A DNA stretch of 64,000 nucleotides from contig JAJTER010000032.1 of assembly GCA_021299835.1 (NCBI GenBank), positions 1-64,000 on the forward strand, written 5' to 3'. Below are positions 1 through 9,835 of this stretch, one piece after another. Source of the stretch: Saprospiraceae bacterium (GTDB taxonomy: Bacteria > Bacteroidota > Bacteroidia > Chitinophagales > Saprospiraceae). A program made the position numbers and the translations under genes. The notes beneath the pieces were generated by a model, which saw nothing but the letters and a program-made list of their open reading frames with translations, ran no database searches and was not told the origin of the DNA. Numbering within the stretch: the first letter of the stretch is position 1; the number at the start of each line of letters is the position of its first letter.

Positions 1-254
1 AGTACCAGGCGTTGACTTTTGATGCTTGTTTTTTGCAAAACATGCACTAATCTTAAATCATTTTCCAAGATAGTTATACCCGCTTCCTCCTTACATTCTC
101 TCACTAAAGCTTCCTTGCTGGTTTCACCCAACTCTACATTACCTCCTACCAGGGTATAATTTCCCCCATTCAATTTGGTTTGTTTAAGCAACAAGATTTT
201 TCCTTGATTAAAAAGAATTAATCTTACTTTTAATGACGATTTAAGTGAATTCAT
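1..254 (-). CDS. NUDIX hydrolase (C-terminus cut by window edge)
   Basis: The first 84 codons of a minus-strand gene that continues beyond base 1. Reading from the ATG at 254 gives a short beta-strand segment and then a complete Nudix box (G-x5-E-x7-RECKEEAGI), which binds the metal used to hydrolyse nucleoside-diphosphate-X substrates. The start is natural because the box begins about 35 residues in, as in small MutT-like proteins. The substrate cannot be told from this part. A TAnnTTTG box lies 22 bases upstream. The family call is firm; any specific activity (8-oxo-dGTP, ADP-ribose and so on) would be a guess. Confidence 0.85.
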   Translation of the reverse strand, partial: MNSLKSSLKVRLILFNQGKILLLKQTKLNGGNYTLVGGNVELGETSKEALVRECKEEAGITILENDLRLVHVLQKTSIKSQRLV

Positions 255-275
255 TGGGTCTTTTTATAGAATGCA

Positions 276-283
276 CAAATGTA
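276..283 (-). promoter_or_regulatory. -7 promoter box of the NUDIX gene
   Basis: The minus strand reads TACATTTG, an exact match to the Bacteroidota TAnnTTTG -7 element, 22 bases before the NUDIX ATG. No clear TTG-type -33 element is seen at the usual distance, so the call rests on one box and its position. Confidence 0.4.
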
Positions 284-311
284 AAACTAAAACCGTTTTA
301 AAACAGATGTT

Positions 312-1193
312 ATGAATATTTTAAGGAAACTTATTTTCAACAGAAAGCAGATAAAAAAAAATCTCATGAATACCTTACATATTATCATTTGTTTTTTGTG
401 CTTTTCCTTAATGGTGCAACGAGTATCTGCACAGAGAGATACTGTTATCGTCTATAAAAAGATAGATACAACGGAATTAAAGGTATGGATACATTATCCT
501 GAAAAAGTTAAAAAAAGACATTCATCCATTATTTTTTTTCATGGAGGTGGCTGGAATAGTGGAACTGCGGAACAATTTTCACCCCAATCTGAATATCTGG
601 CCAGCCAGGGTATGGTAGCTATCAGAGCATCGTACCGTTTAAAAAATGTGCATGGCACGACGCCTAAAGAAGCTTTGGAAGACGCTAAATCTGCCATTCG
701 ATTTTTAAGGCTCAATGCTAAAGAATTACATATTTTACCTAATAAAATAGCTGCTGGTGGCGGATCTGCCGGCGGACATTTGGCTGCGGCCGCTTTCACC
801 TCCCTGAATATTGACGATCCAAAGGATGCCATTGATGTAAGTGCTAAACCTAATTGCCTGGTATTGTTTAATCCGGTGATTGATAACGGCCCGGAAGGCT
901 ATGGTTATGAAAGAATAAAAGCATGGTTTCCCGATATTTCACCTATGCACGGTATCACTAAAAAATTTCCACCGACCGTCCTTTTTTTGGGAACCAAAGA
1001 TGCCTTGATACCTGTTTCTACAGGAGAGATATTTCGGGATAAAATAAAAAAAGCTGGAGGACAATGTACTTTATTTTTATACGAGGGAGCTGGTCATGGA
1101 TTCTTCGGATGGAAAGATGGTAAAAATCCGTACTATGATGAAACCTTAAAACAAACCGAAATTTTTCTTCGTCAGCAAGGGTATTTAAAATGA
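312..1193 (+). CDS. secreted alpha/beta-hydrolase (acetyl esterase/lipase family)
   Basis: A 293-residue protein with an alpha/beta-hydrolase fold of the esterase/lipase type. It has an HGGGW oxyanion motif at residues 77-81, a nucleophile elbow GGGSAGG with Ser152, and likely Asp230 (GTKDALIP) and His262 (GAGHGFF) completing the triad. A signal peptide ends at about VSAQ (residues 38-41), so it acts outside the cytoplasm. An in-frame ATG at 366 (MNTLHIII) would give a more standard signal peptide and may be the real start; from 312 there is an 18-residue basic extension. It is probably a carboxylesterase that deacetylates or de-esterifies sugars or small esters; the substrate is unknown. It lies next to, but is not obviously functionally linked with, the divergent NUDIX gene. 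Confidence 0.8.
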   Translation: MNILRKLIFNRKQIKKNLMNTLHIIICFLCFSLMVQRVSAQRDTVIVYKKIDTTELKVWIHYPEKVKKRHSSIIFFHGGGWNSGTAEQFSPQSEYLASQGMVAIRASYRLKNVHGTTPKEALEDAKSAIRFLRLNAKELHILPNKIAAGGGSAGGHLAAAAFTSLNIDDPKDAIDVSAKPNCLVLFNPVIDNGPEGYGYERIKAWFPDISPMHGITKKFPPTVLFLGTKDALIPVSTGEIFRDKIKKAGGQCTLFLYEGAGHGFFGWKDGKNPYYDETLKQTEIFLRQQGYLK

Positions 1194-1234
1194 TTTAAGG
1201 ATATTAATTAACACAAAAATGTATTTATTTACCG

Positions 1235-1242
1235 TATATTTG
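1235..1242 (+). promoter_or_regulatory. -7 promoter box of the PLP enzyme/hydroxylase pair
   Basis: TATATTTG matches TAnnTTTG exactly. Transcription would start near 1248, leaving a leader of about 65 bases if translation begins at the ATG at 1315 but only about 10 bases for the GTG at 1258. This is one reason for preferring the ATG. No good -33 element was found. Confidence 0.5.
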
Positions 1243-1314
1243 CGACACTAAAGTACCGTGAATGAATATACCACTAAAAGCATTAACAGTTTAATTAATT
1301 GGAATAGAAAGGTT

Positions 1315-2454
1315 ATGGTTTATGAAAATTTAAGTGGTACCATTGGCAATACACCTTTGGTTAGGTTAAATAAGATAACAGCGGGTTTAACTGGAACATA
1401 TTATGCTAAGGTAGAGGCTTTTAATCCTGGACAAAGTGCCAAAGACAGAATTGCTTTTTACATGGTCGAGCAAGCTGAAAAAAAAGGCTTAATCAAACCA
1501 GGGGGAACCATTGTAGAAGCAACGTCGGGAAATACGGGATTTAGTATTGCTATGTTATCAGCGATAAAAGGCTACAAGTGCATTCTCACGCTCACCAGTA
1601 AGGCCTCCACTGAAAAAATATCCCTGTTAAAATCACTCGGCGCAGAGGTAGTTATTTGTCCTGTTGATGTAAGTCCAGAAGATCCAAGATCTTACTATTC
1701 CAGAGCGGAACAAATAGCTAAAGAAACACCTAATGCTTTTTATTTGGCTCAGAACTTTAATACAGATAATGCGGCAGCACATTATCATTCTACAGGACCT
1801 GAAATATGGAAACAGACGGAGGGTAAAATTACGCATTATGTTTGTTGTGCAGGGACAGGAGGCACACTTTCCGGTGTAGCAAAATATCTCAAAGAACAGA
1901 ATCCTGCCATTCGTATTATTGGTATTGATGCATACGGATCTGTTTTAAAGAAATTCTGGGAGACAGGAATTTATGATCCAAATGAAATAAAACCCTATAA
2001 AGTCGAAGGTTTGGGTAAAAATATCATCCCTTCCAATATAGATTTTTCTTTAATCGACGAATTTATAAAGGTAAGCGATAGAGACAGCGCGATAAGAGCA
2101 CGGGAACTGGCTTCAAAAGAAGGACTGTTGATGGGTTATTCCAGTGGTTCTGCCATGCATGGTATTTTTCAAATTCAACATGAATTAGATGAAAATAGCG
2201 TAGTTGTAGCTCTTTTTTCTGACCATGGTTCAAGATACTTAGGAAAAATTTATAATGACGGATGGATGACTGAGCAAGGTTATCTTTTGGGAAATGAGTC
2301 AGAAACCAAAGTTCCTTCTATTAATGAATGGGAAGACCACGAACACTATTATAGCTATGAATCTGTTAAAAGGAGGTACAGAACTTATTACCGAATTTAC
2401 CGTTTGATGTATAGAAAATATATTAGCCAGACTAAAAAATCATTAGGTTTATAA
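1315..2454 (+). CDS. cysteine-synthase/CBS-like PLP-dependent enzyme
   Basis: A fold-type II PLP enzyme, 379 residues from the ATG at 1315. The N-terminus (ENLSGTIGNTPLVRLN) is where cysteine synthases normally begin, and AAAGG lies just upstream, so the frame-extending GTG at 1258 is less likely. PLP lysine is Lys43 in SAKDR; the substrate loop is EATSGNTG and the phosphate-binding loop is GTGGT. A Tyr/Arg-rich tail of about 60 residues follows the catalytic domain, longer than CysK. The family does beta-replacement on O-acetylserine, phosphoserine or serine. It is 16 bases upstream of a membrane hydroxylase, so sulfur supply to a lipid (cysteate for sulfonolipids) is possible. Plain cysteine or cystathionine synthase remains the alternative. 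Confidence 0.8.
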   Translation: MVYENLSGTIGNTPLVRLNKITAGLTGTYYAKVEAFNPGQSAKDRIAFYMVEQAEKKGLIKPGGTIVEATSGNTGFSIAMLSAIKGYKCILTLTSKASTEKISLLKSLGAEVVICPVDVSPEDPRSYYSRAEQIAKETPNAFYLAQNFNTDNAAAHYHSTGPEIWKQTEGKITHYVCCAGTGGTLSGVAKYLKEQNPAIRIIGIDAYGSVLKKFWETGIYDPNEIKPYKVEGLGKNIIPSNIDFSLIDEFIKVSDRDSAIRARELASKEGLLMGYSSGSAMHGIFQIQHELDENSVVVALFSDHGSRYLGKIYNDGWMTEQGYLLGNESETKVPSINEWEDHEHYYSYESVKRRYRTYYRIYRLMYRKYISQTKKSLGL

Positions 2455-2470
2455 CAAAAATTTTCAATAA

Positions 2471-3136
2471 ATGAGAACTGAAAAAAAACAGGCTTACCTC
2501 TCTAATGAGAATATATCCGTTCCTTTATTTAAAAATAAATGGTTGGATAGTTTAACAAGAACCCACATTGCCATTCCTGTCACTATGTTTTTCTTGTATG
2601 CTATAGCTTTGTTATATTATACAAAAGTTGCTACTGATTTAACAACATTACAAGTAACATCCCTTTATTTAACTGGATTTTTATTTTTCACTCTTGCAGA
2701 ATATATGGTTCATCGCCATGTTTATCATTTACCGGGCACTACTGAAAAGAGAGCGAAATTTGCCTACACCATGCATGGAGTACACCATGATTACCCGAAA
2801 GATAAACAAAGATTAGCGATGCCCCCTGCCATGAGTGTGGCTGTAGGAACCATTCTCTTTTTTCTATTTGAACTCATTCTGGATAAATTTTCCTTCTCGT
2901 TTCTTGCCGGCTTCTTGAGCGGCTACGCATTCTATTTATTAGTACACTACTCTATTCACATATTTTTACCACCAAATAATATGTTAAAAGCATTATGGGT
3001 TAACCATGCTTTACATCATTATGGAAAATCTGATACGATGTTTGGTGTTTCATCTCCTCTTTGGGACTATATTTTTGGGACCACTCACGCAAAATTAAAA
3101 GGAAGTATTCCAACTGATCTTGCTCATGATCATTAA
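2471..3136 (+). CDS. membrane fatty acid hydroxylase / sterol desaturase family protein
   Basis: A 221-residue integral membrane protein with about four hydrophobic segments and the full set of di-iron histidine motifs: HRHVYH (81-86), HGVHH (102-106), HYSIH (159-163) and HALHH (179-183). This is the fatty acid hydroxylase superfamily, close in size and layout to FA2H-type 2-hydroxylases that act on the acyl chain of sphingolipids. It probably hydroxylates a lipid acyl chain at the inner membrane using O2. Its 16-base distance from the PLP enzyme suggests a shared transcript. In this phylum, sphingolipids and sulfonolipids with hydroxylated acyl chains are plausible products; carotenoid hydroxylation is an alternative. 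Confidence 0.82.
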   Translation: MRTEKKQAYLSNENISVPLFKNKWLDSLTRTHIAIPVTMFFLYAIALLYYTKVATDLTTLQVTSLYLTGFLFFTLAEYMVHRHVYHLPGTTEKRAKFAYTMHGVHHDYPKDKQRLAMPPAMSVAVGTILFFLFELILDKFSFSFLAGFLSGYAFYLLVHYSIHIFLPPNNMLKALWVNHALHHYGKSDTMFGVSSPLWDYIFGTTHAKLKGSIPTDLAHDH

Positions 3137-3336
3137 AAAAGGATATAAGATAATCGAGTAGGAAGGTAGTTTAAAACTTAACAGCCTTTATAAAGATATC
3201 GGGGATCTGCCCCTTTAATTTATTATCCACTTGGCGGAACAATTTCGCTGGATTCCATTAACCCTCTTTGATACAATTTTACACTTTTTATAGCTGACCC
3301 TTTTGGGGTCACATGTCTATTGACCAAGTAGCACAC

Positions 3337-3365
3337 AAAAAGAGGCTATCTGAAAAGATAGCCTC
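3337..3365 (-). terminator. intrinsic terminator of sdhCAB
   Basis: A perfect 10-bp stem, GAGGCTATCT / AGATAGCCTC, with a 4-base loop. On the minus strand it is followed by five T. It lies 37 bases past the sdhB stop codon. A near-copy of the same arms ends the gene at 52521. Confidence 0.9.
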
Positions 3366-3401
3366 GGAAATCTATTAAACAAAGGAGCAATAATTTCGAA
3401 A

Positions 3402-4157
3402 TTAGTTGGCGTCATTTGAAGAAAACGACGCAGAAAGAAATTCTCTATTCATCAAAGCGATATTAGAAACGGAAATACCTTTTGGACATTCTGCCTCACA
3501 GGCTGTAATATTAGAACAATTTCCGAAATTTTCCAAATCCATTTGACGGACCATATTTAAAACTCTTTTTTGAGCTTCCACCTTACCTTGAGGTAACAAC
3601 GCTAGATGCGCCACCTTAGCCGAGGTAAAGAGCATGGCGGAAGAATTTGGGCAGGCAGCCACACAAGCACCACAACCTATGCAAGTAGCGGCATCGAATG
3701 CGTGAGAAGCCACATCCTTTTCTATTGGAACGGCATTAGCATCTTGCGCCTGACCAGTACTCACTGATATAAATCCACCTGCCTGAATAATTCTATCTAA
3801 AGCACCTCTATCTACTGAAAGATCTTTCAATACAGGGAAAGCAGAGGCACGATAAGGTTCTATTACTATGGTCTCCCCGTCTTTAAAATTACGCATGTGT
3901 AACTGACAGGTGGTAGTGCCTTGTAATGGACCATGAGGTTGACCATTAATGACTAAACTACAAGTACCACAAATTCCTTCCCTACAATCGTGTTCAAAAG
4001 CAATAGGAATTTTTTGCTCGAAACTCAGTTTTTCATTTAAAACATCCAGCATTTCGAGAAATGACATGTGTTCACTTACATTATCCAGGTTATAGGTTTC
4101 GAATTTTCCTTTTACATTTTGGCTTGGTTGGCGCCATATTTTAAGTGTCAATTTCAT
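3402..4157 (-). CDS. sdhB: succinate dehydrogenase/fumarate reductase iron-sulfur subunit
   Basis: 251 residues from the ATG at 4157; a TTG nine bases upstream would add three residues and is less likely. The N-terminal ferredoxin domain holds the 2Fe-2S ligands (CREGICGTC, then a later Cys in TTTCQLH). The C-terminal domain has [12 protein letters not shown] for 4Fe-4S and 3Fe-4S binding and CEAECPKG for the closing ligands. It passes electrons from the flavoprotein to the quinone site and haems in SdhC. It is the last gene of sdhCAB, 42 bases after sdhA, followed by a strong terminator. The arrangement with one large cytochrome subunit is the type B enzyme usual in Bacteroidota, which can run as succinate dehydrogenase or fumarate reductase. 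Confidence 0.95.
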   Translation of the reverse strand: MKLTLKIWRQPSQNVKGKFETYNLDNVSEHMSFLEMLDVLNEKLSFEQKIPIAFEHDCREGICGTCSLVINGQPHGPLQGTTTCQLHMRNFKDGETIVIEPYRASAFPVLKDLSVDRGALDRIIQAGGFISVSTGQAQDANAVPIEKDVASHAFDAATCIGCGACVAACPNSSAMLFTSAKVAHLALLPQGKVEAQKRVLNMVRQMDLENFGNCSNITACEAECPKGISVSNIALMNREFLSASFSSNDAN

Positions 4158-4199
4158 AATAATCAATTTAAAGCCAAAAGGCCAGCAATTAAGATAAGA

Positions 4200-6215
4200 T
4201 TATTTGTAAGAACGGGTTTTTAATTCAACATTGTCGAAATGTAGCATTTCCTTGTGCAAAACAGGATCTTGATCAGCCCCTTTGAACTCCCAGGCAGAAA
4301 CGTAAGCATATTCGTCGTCTCTTCTCAATGCTTCACCGTCTGGCGTTTGATATTCTTCTCTAAAGTGACCTCCACAAGATTCATTTCTATCGAGCGCATC
4401 GACCACCATGATTTCACCTAAATCTATGAAATCAGCTACCCTAAGTGCTTTTTCAAGTTCAGGATTCAAGTCATTGGCAACACCCGGCAGATAAAGATCA
4501 GCATAAAATTCATCTCTCAATGCGCGCACCTGCTGTCTTGCTGATGTTAGTCCTTCAGCGGATCGCGACATACCGCAATATTCCCATATAATCTTACCCA
4601 ATCTTCTGTGAAAACTTTCAGCAGATTGTTTTCCTTTTATAGCGAATAACTTATCAATTCTTTGTTTTGCCAAATCTGCCGCGGCGGTAAATTCAGGTGC
4701 ATTAACATCTAATTTAGGGGTACTAATATCCTCACTTAAGAAAGTACCTATAGTATAAGGAAGCACAAAATAACCGTCGGCCAGACCCTGCATTAAAGCG
4801 GATGCACCTAAACGATTGGCACCATGGTCAGAAAAATTTGATTCACCGATAGAGAATAACCCTGGAACATTAGTCATAAGATTATAATCGACCCAGAGAC
4901 CACCCATTGTGTAATGGACTGCGGGATAAATTTTCATAGGAAACTTGTAAGGATTCTCTCCTGAAATTTTCTCATACATTTCAAATAAATTCCCATACTT
5001 TTCTTCGATTACCTTTTCACCCAGTTCAATTACCTTAGCATGCGAAGGGTTTGACAGACCAAGAATATTAGCTTTTGACTTACCATATCTTTCTATAGCT
5101 GCCGAAAAATCGAGGAACACGCCCAAACCTGTTGGTACTATTCCATTACCTTCATCACAAGCCGTTTTAGCTGCGCGGGAAGCAACATCTCGTGGCACTA
5201 AATTTCCAAAGGCAGGATATCTTCTTTCGAGGAAATAATCACGATCAGCTTCGGGAATATCCAATGCTGTCTTTACTCCGTCGCGAATAGCTTTGGCGTC
5301 TTCTTTTTTTGCCGGAACCCAGACGCGGCCGTCATTTCTCAAAGACTCCGACATAAGGGTAAGCTTCGACTGGTATTCCCCCATCTGAGGAATGCAAGTT
5401 GGGTGAATCTGTGTAAAGCAAGGATTGGCCATGAAGGCACCTTTTGCCACTGCACGCATAGCGGCGGTAACGTTACAATTCATTGCATTGGTAGAAAGAT
5501 AAAAAACGTTACCATAACCACCGGTCGCCAAAACAACAGCATGGGCGCCATGTTTTTCTAATTCTCCCGTTAATAAATTTCTTGCAATAATACCTCTTGC
5601 CTTACCATCTTTTAATACCAGTTCAATCATTTCATGTCTGGTAAACATCTTCACATTACCCAGAGCAATCTGACGTGACAGCGATTGGTAAGCACCCAAT
5701 AAAAGTTGCTGACCTGTTTGCCCTCTGGCATAAAAAGTTCTGGAAACCTGAACCCCTCCGAACGATCTGTTATCAAGAAGCCCTCCATATTCTCTGGCAA
5801 AGGGAACCCCCTGCGCCACTGCCTGGTCGATAATAGAGGTACTCACTTCGGCTAATCTATAAACGTTAGCTTCTCTTGATCTGTAATCACCTCCTTTTAT
5901 GGTGTCATAAAATAAACGGAAAACACTATCCCCGTCATTTCTGTAATTTTTTGCGGCATTTATTCCTCCTTGCGCGGCGATGCTGTGCGCCCTTCTCGGA
6001 CTATCATGAAAAGTATAACATTTTACAAGATAGCCTAACTCACCCAACGTGGCTGCTGCCGAGGCACCGGCAAGACCTGTACCTACGACAATAATTTCAA
6101 TTTTAAGTTTATTATTTGGTGCAACCAAAGGCAGGGTTGAACGATATTTTGTCCATTTATCGGCTAAGTCCCCAGAGGGTACATTTCCATTTAAATTTAA
6201 GTTATCCATGTGCAT
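4200..6215 (-). CDS. sdhA: succinate dehydrogenase/fumarate reductase flavoprotein subunit
   Basis: About 671 residues. Three starts are close together: TTG 6221, ATG 6215 and ATG 6209; the ATG at 6215 is used here. The N-terminal FAD site [10 protein letters not shown] follows a short lead. [11 protein letters not shown] carries the histidine that covalently binds FAD. Downstream are the substrate and catalytic segments FTQIHPTC, the Arg in [17 protein letters not shown] and [10 protein letters not shown]. The length matches type B SdhA (longer than the E. coli protein). It oxidises succinate to fumarate on the cytoplasmic face. It is 21-27 bases after sdhC and co-transcribed with it and sdhB. 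Confidence 0.95.
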   Translation of the reverse strand: MHMDNLNLNGNVPSGDLADKWTKYRSTLPLVAPNNKLKIEIIVVGTGLAGASAAATLGELGYLVKCYTFHDSPRRAHSIAAQGGINAAKNYRNDGDSVFRLFYDTIKGGDYRSREANVYRLAEVSTSIIDQAVAQGVPFAREYGGLLDNRSFGGVQVSRTFYARGQTGQQLLLGAYQSLSRQIALGNVKMFTRHEMIELVLKDGKARGIIARNLLTGELEKHGAHAVVLATGGYGNVFYLSTNAMNCNVTAAMRAVAKGAFMANPCFTQIHPTCIPQMGEYQSKLTLMSESLRNDGRVWVPAKKEDAKAIRDGVKTALDIPEADRDYFLERRYPAFGNLVPRDVASRAAKTACDEGNGIVPTGLGVFLDFSAAIERYGKSKANILGLSNPSHAKVIELGEKVIEEKYGNLFEMYEKISGENPYKFPMKIYPAVHYTMGGLWVDYNLMTNVPGLFSIGESNFSDHGANRLGASALMQGLADGYFVLPYTIGTFLSEDISTPKLDVNAPEFTAAADLAKQRIDKLFAIKGKQSAESFHRRLGKIIWEYCGMSRSAEGLTSARQQVRALRDEFYADLYLPGVANDLNPELEKALRVADFIDLGEIMVVDALDRNESCGGHFREEYQTPDGEALRRDDEYAYVSAWEFKGADQDPVLHKEMLHFDNVELKTRSYK

Positions 6216-6242
6216 TAACAATTAAAGTCAAAAATAAAACAA

Positions 6243-6980
6243 TTACCACCATAAGTTATTTCGTCCGTAAACGATTATGGGAATGATAGCAAACCCAAAT
6301 GGGACGATAAAAGAATAAACTCTGCCGATGTATTGAATAAATGGGGTATATTTTTTATGATTAAGGCCCAGCGTTTGAAATGAGCTTTGAAATCCATGAT
6401 TTAAGTGAATACCAATAATAACCATAGAAACTACATAAAATACCACAAAGCCTGGATTTGAAAAAGCCAACACTACGGGCTCATAAAGATTCTTATACTC
6501 AGTCCCTTCAATTATCACCAAAGGTACTTTGCCCAACTTCATCTGAAGCCAGAATTGATACATGTGAACGGCTATGAAGACAAAAATGATAATTCCCAAC
6601 CAAGCCATATTAGCCGCAGCCTTTACATTAGTTCCATCCCCCCTCAACGCATTTACCGCATAGCCAATCTTTCCTTTGGCCTTTTTATTTTTTCTCCACA
6701 ATAATAATCCTTGAATGGTGTGGAGAATAATAGAAAAATAAAGAAGATACGAAACCGTTTTAATCAACGGATTGTGCGTCATGAAGTAGGAGTATAGGTT
6801 AAAAGAAACCCCTGCGTCCTTTGTCAATAACTGTAAATTTCCAATTAAGTGAACAGGAAGAAATAAGATAAGGAACAAACCTGAAAGGCTCATCAACAGC
6901 TTTTTACCTATTGATGATGTTAAAAAATTAGCAAACCAAACTAATCCGATTGGTTTAAGTGCATTAGTCATCCAACTCAT
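6243..6980 (-). CDS. sdhC: succinate dehydrogenase cytochrome b subunit
   Basis: A 245-residue membrane protein with five hydrophobic segments, as in the Bacillus/Wolinella-type diheme cytochrome b558. Candidate haem-ligand histidines lie in LPVHLIG, HTIQGLLLW, IAVHMYQFW and IHLNHGFQSSF. It anchors SdhAB and carries the quinone site. It is the first gene of sdhCAB, and its ATG at 6980 is 42 bases downstream of a good promoter. There is no SdhD gene, in keeping with the single-subunit anchor of type B enzymes. Confidence 0.93.
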   Translation of the reverse strand: MSWMTNALKPIGLVWFANFLTSSIGKKLLMSLSGLFLILFLPVHLIGNLQLLTKDAGVSFNLYSYFMTHNPLIKTVSYLLYFSIILHTIQGLLLWRKNKKAKGKIGYAVNALRGDGTNVKAAANMAWLGIIIFVFIAVHMYQFWLQMKLGKVPLVIIEGTEYKNLYEPVVLAFSNPGFVVFYVVSMVIIGIHLNHGFQSSFQTLGLNHKKYTPFIQYIGRVYSFIVPFGFAIIPIIVYGRNNLWW

Positions 6981-7021
6981 TGTATTATTTTTTCATTAAC
7001 GGCATTTTGAAAAATGTTACG

Positions 7022-7050
7022 CAAATCTATATCTTTAAGGCAATTTACAA
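7022..7050 (-). promoter_or_regulatory. sdhCAB promoter
   Basis: On the minus strand TTG (7048-7050), an 18-base spacer and TAGATTTG (7022-7029) form a complete Bacteroidota housekeeping promoter. The same spacing and the same -7 sequence occur at 60814-60842. The expected transcript start is near 7015, about 35 bases before the sdhC ATG. Confidence 0.65.
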
Positions 7051-7109
7051 CTCTATTCACAGGGTTTAGTTTATTATTTTAAATTAATTTAGAATCATTT
7101 CAAATAACA

Positions 7110-7643
7110 TTGTTAACAAAATCAACCATAGTGTCTTTAAAAGAAGCAACCTTTTCCGAATTCATTCAATTTTTTCCTGTGATGCCGTTACCCATTGTTT
7201 TGGCTGAGGAGAATATCAAGATATTCAGCCAGGACAATATTCCTCTTCCCGACGCCATTATACAACAATTTATTTATCCATTGGAAGAGACTGAACCTGA
7301 CGAATTCACGGAATTCATGGCCTGTTTTCGTATTGGAGAGACAGAAGCATTTGAAGCCCTGGTTTATTGGAAAGCTGCTTTATTGAATTACCATTACATC
7401 ATTGCAACCTTTACTAAAAAAGGAGTACTTATTGATAAAAGAACGCTTTCAGGTACCAGCGTAATACAGGAAACCATATTACAGTCTATTGCCGTGATGG
7501 ATGAGGACTGGCGCATAAGAATTTTGTCCGGAATATCACATATTGATGAAACGTATGAACCAGGAAGTAGTACAACGTTGTTATTAGAATTATTGCCGGA
7601 AGGTCGCATCGTTGAAATTGAAGATGAACTTATTCCGGAGTAA
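7110..7643 (+). CDS. conserved-looking protein of unknown function
   Basis: A 177-residue soluble acidic protein that I do not recognise. There is no signal peptide or membrane segment. It is rich in Glu, Ile and Leu with an N-terminal helix-like FSEFIQFFPVMPLP. A later stretch (KKGVLIDKRTLSG, then VIQETILQSIAVMDEDWRIRI) looks like an alternating alpha/beta fold. Translation would start at TTG 7110 or GTG 7131; no ATG lies early in the frame, so the start is unsure. It stops only nine bases before rnr and is probably co-transcribed with it, which hints at an RNA- or translation-related role, but this is only context. Confidence 0.6.
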   Translation: MLTKSTIVSLKEATFSEFIQFFPVMPLPIVLAEENIKIFSQDNIPLPDAIIQQFIYPLEETEPDEFTEFMACFRIGETEAFEALVYWKAALLNYHYIIATFTKKGVLIDKRTLSGTSVIQETILQSIAVMDEDWRIRILSGISHIDETYEPGSSTTLLLELLPEGRIVEIEDELIPE

Positions 7644-7652
7644 AAAATAGAC

Positions 7653-9827
7653 ATGTCAAAAAAGAAAAAAACCATATCGTCCAATGATTCTCAGCCAAAA
7701 TATAATGCTAAAGATCTAAGGCTGGCCATTTTGGATTTACTGAAAAATGCCCCGAAAAAAAGATATAACCCCCGTCAAATAGCCCAAACGCTTGGTATTG
7801 CAAATACTAAAGACTCCATATTACATGCCTTGGAACTATTAGTAACAGAAAAAGTAGTGCTTGCCCTGGAAGATTATAAATTTCAATTCAACCGAAGTGT
7901 ACCTGTTGAAAAGCAGGAAAAAGGGGATATTGGTATTGTTGATATGACTCGATCCGGCGCTGCATTTATAAAGGTGGAAGGTAGACCCATAGACGTTTAC
8001 ATTTCCATGCGAAATTTGAATACGGCGATGAATGGTGATACAGTAAGGATACAAACCTGGACTCCCCGAGGAAAACGTCGCCCTGAAGGTGAGGTTGTCG
8101 ATGTAATAACAAGGGCTAAAGAGTCCTTTCTGGGCGTTTTATATTTAAATAATAAATTTGGCCTCGTGGTTACGGATACCATTTTACCTTACGATATAAA
8201 AGTTGATTTAAATGAAATTTCAGGTGGTAAAGACGGTGACAAGGTCGTAGTTAAAATCATTGGCTGGACAGGTCAATCTACCCCACTACCCATTGGAAAA
8301 ATCACCTACGTTTTGGGTGCTGCCGGTAGCCATGACATTGAAATGCAAAGCATTTTGCTAAATGCAGGTTTCGACTTAGGATTTGGTGAAGCTGCGTTAA
8401 ATGAGGCAAAAAATATAGATACCTCTATTTCATTAGAAGAGATAGCTTTGCGCAGAGATTTTCGCGATATTTTAACCTTTACCATAGATCCATGGAACGC
8501 CAAAGATTTTGATGATGCCATTTCCTATCGATTATTACCCAATGATGAAGTCGAAGTTGGGGTGCATATTGCCGATGTTACACATTACCTGAGAGAAGGA
8601 TCTTCTTTAGATAAAGAAGCATATACTCGTTCAACCTCCGTTTATCTGGTAGATCGCGTACTCCCGATGCTACCTGAAAAGTTAAGTAATGAATTATGTT
8701 CGTTAAGACCGAACGAGGACAAACTTACCTTTTCAGCTATTTTCAATATCGATGGAAAGGGAAAAGTCACGGATAAATGGTTTGGGCGAACGATTATTCA
8801 TTCCGACCGACGATTCACCTATGAAGAAGCACAAGAGATTCTGGACACGTCGGAGGGACTTTATGCTGCAGAACTGATACATCTGAACAAAATAGCTCAT
8901 CAGTTAAGAAAGAGGAGATTTGCCTCCGGAGCTATCCAATTTGAGTCTGATGAAGTCCAATTTAAACTCGATGAATCAGGGGCACCCGTAGAAATTTTTA
9001 TTAAAGAGCGAAAGGATGCGCATAAGTTAATTGAAGATTTCATGCTTTTGGCAAATCAGGAGGTTGCGCTATTTTTGCAACATAAAATGGATGCCACAGG
9101 TTATGAAATTCCATTTATTTACAGGGTACATGACGAACCAAATGAGGATAAAGTATTTGAACTTGCCAGGTTTGCCAAAGAATTTGGAGTAAAAATGAGG
9201 GTAGATTCCCCTAAGGAAATAGCTAATTCCTATAATTTACTGGCAGAGCAATCCCTTCGGGACCCTGCGCTTAAATTTTTAGCACCTATTGCCATCAGAA
9301 CTATGGCAAAAGCCATTTATTCTCCAGAAAATATTGGTCATTACGGACTGGCCTTCAGTCATTACACTCATTTCACATCGCCTATCAGACGGTATTCCGA
9401 TGTCATTGCCCATCGTTTGCTGGCTAAAAATCTGGAAACGGTATGGCTTACCAACAAAGTTTATTTAAAAGAACAATGCCGTCATATTTCCAGCATGGAG
9501 AGGAAAGCTATGGAAGCCGAAAGGGAATCTATTAAATACAAGCAAGTAGAATTTTTAGAAAGCCATGTTGGCGAAGTTTTTGAAGGGATAGTTACCGGGA
9601 TGATGGACAGAGGTCTGTTTGTTGAACTGTTAACCACCCATTGTGAAGGATTTCTCTCCTTTAACCGTTTTTCCGAACCCTATGAGATGGATCCTTCCCG
9701 ACTTTTTGCGCGCGGTATTTATACTGGGCAAACGATAAAAATGGGTGGCAAACTAAAAGTCAGACTTATAGATACCAATCTCCAAAAAAGACAAGTGGAA
9801 CTTGGGGTGTATGAAGAACCAAAGTAA
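7653..9827 (+). CDS. rnr: ribonuclease R
   Basis: A 724-residue RNB-family 3'-5' exoribonuclease. Order of parts: an N-terminal winged-helix-like segment (about 20-75, with RYNPRQIAQTLGI), cold-shock OB domains (about 85-230), the RNB catalytic domain from about 270 with DPWNAKDFDDA holding the metal-binding aspartates, a second signature at SHYTHFTSPIRRYSD, and a C-terminal S1 domain from about 640. The usual long basic tail of E. coli RNase R is missing, which is common in this phylum. It degrades structured RNA in the cytoplasm. It is tightly linked to the upstream unknown gene and convergent with the oxidoreductase at 9836. Confidence 0.93.
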   Translation: MSKKKKTISSNDSQPKYNAKDLRLAILDLLKNAPKKRYNPRQIAQTLGIANTKDSILHALELLVTEKVVLALEDYKFQFNRSVPVEKQEKGDIGIVDMTRSGAAFIKVEGRPIDVYISMRNLNTAMNGDTVRIQTWTPRGKRRPEGEVVDVITRAKESFLGVLYLNNKFGLVVTDTILPYDIKVDLNEISGGKDGDKVVVKIIGWTGQSTPLPIGKITYVLGAAGSHDIEMQSILLNAGFDLGFGEAALNEAKNIDTSISLEEIALRRDFRDILTFTIDPWNAKDFDDAISYRLLPNDEVEVGVHIADVTHYLREGSSLDKEAYTRSTSVYLVDRVLPMLPEKLSNELCSLRPNEDKLTFSAIFNIDGKGKVTDKWFGRTIIHSDRRFTYEEAQEILDTSEGLYAAELIHLNKIAHQLRKRRFASGAIQFESDEVQFKLDESGAPVEIFIKERKDAHKLIEDFMLLANQEVALFLQHKMDATGYEIPFIYRVHDEPNEDKVFELARFAKEFGVKMRVDSPKEIANSYNLLAEQSLRDPALKFLAPIAIRTMAKAIYSPENIGHYGLAFSHYTHFTSPIRRYSDVIAHRLLAKNLETVWLTNKVYLKEQCRHISSMERKAMEAERESIKYKQVEFLESHVGEVFEGIVTGMMDRGLFVELLTTHCEGFLSFNRFSEPYEMDPSRLFARGIYTGQTIKMGGKLKVRLIDTNLQKRQVELGVYEEPK

Positions 9828-9835
9828 TCTGCTGA

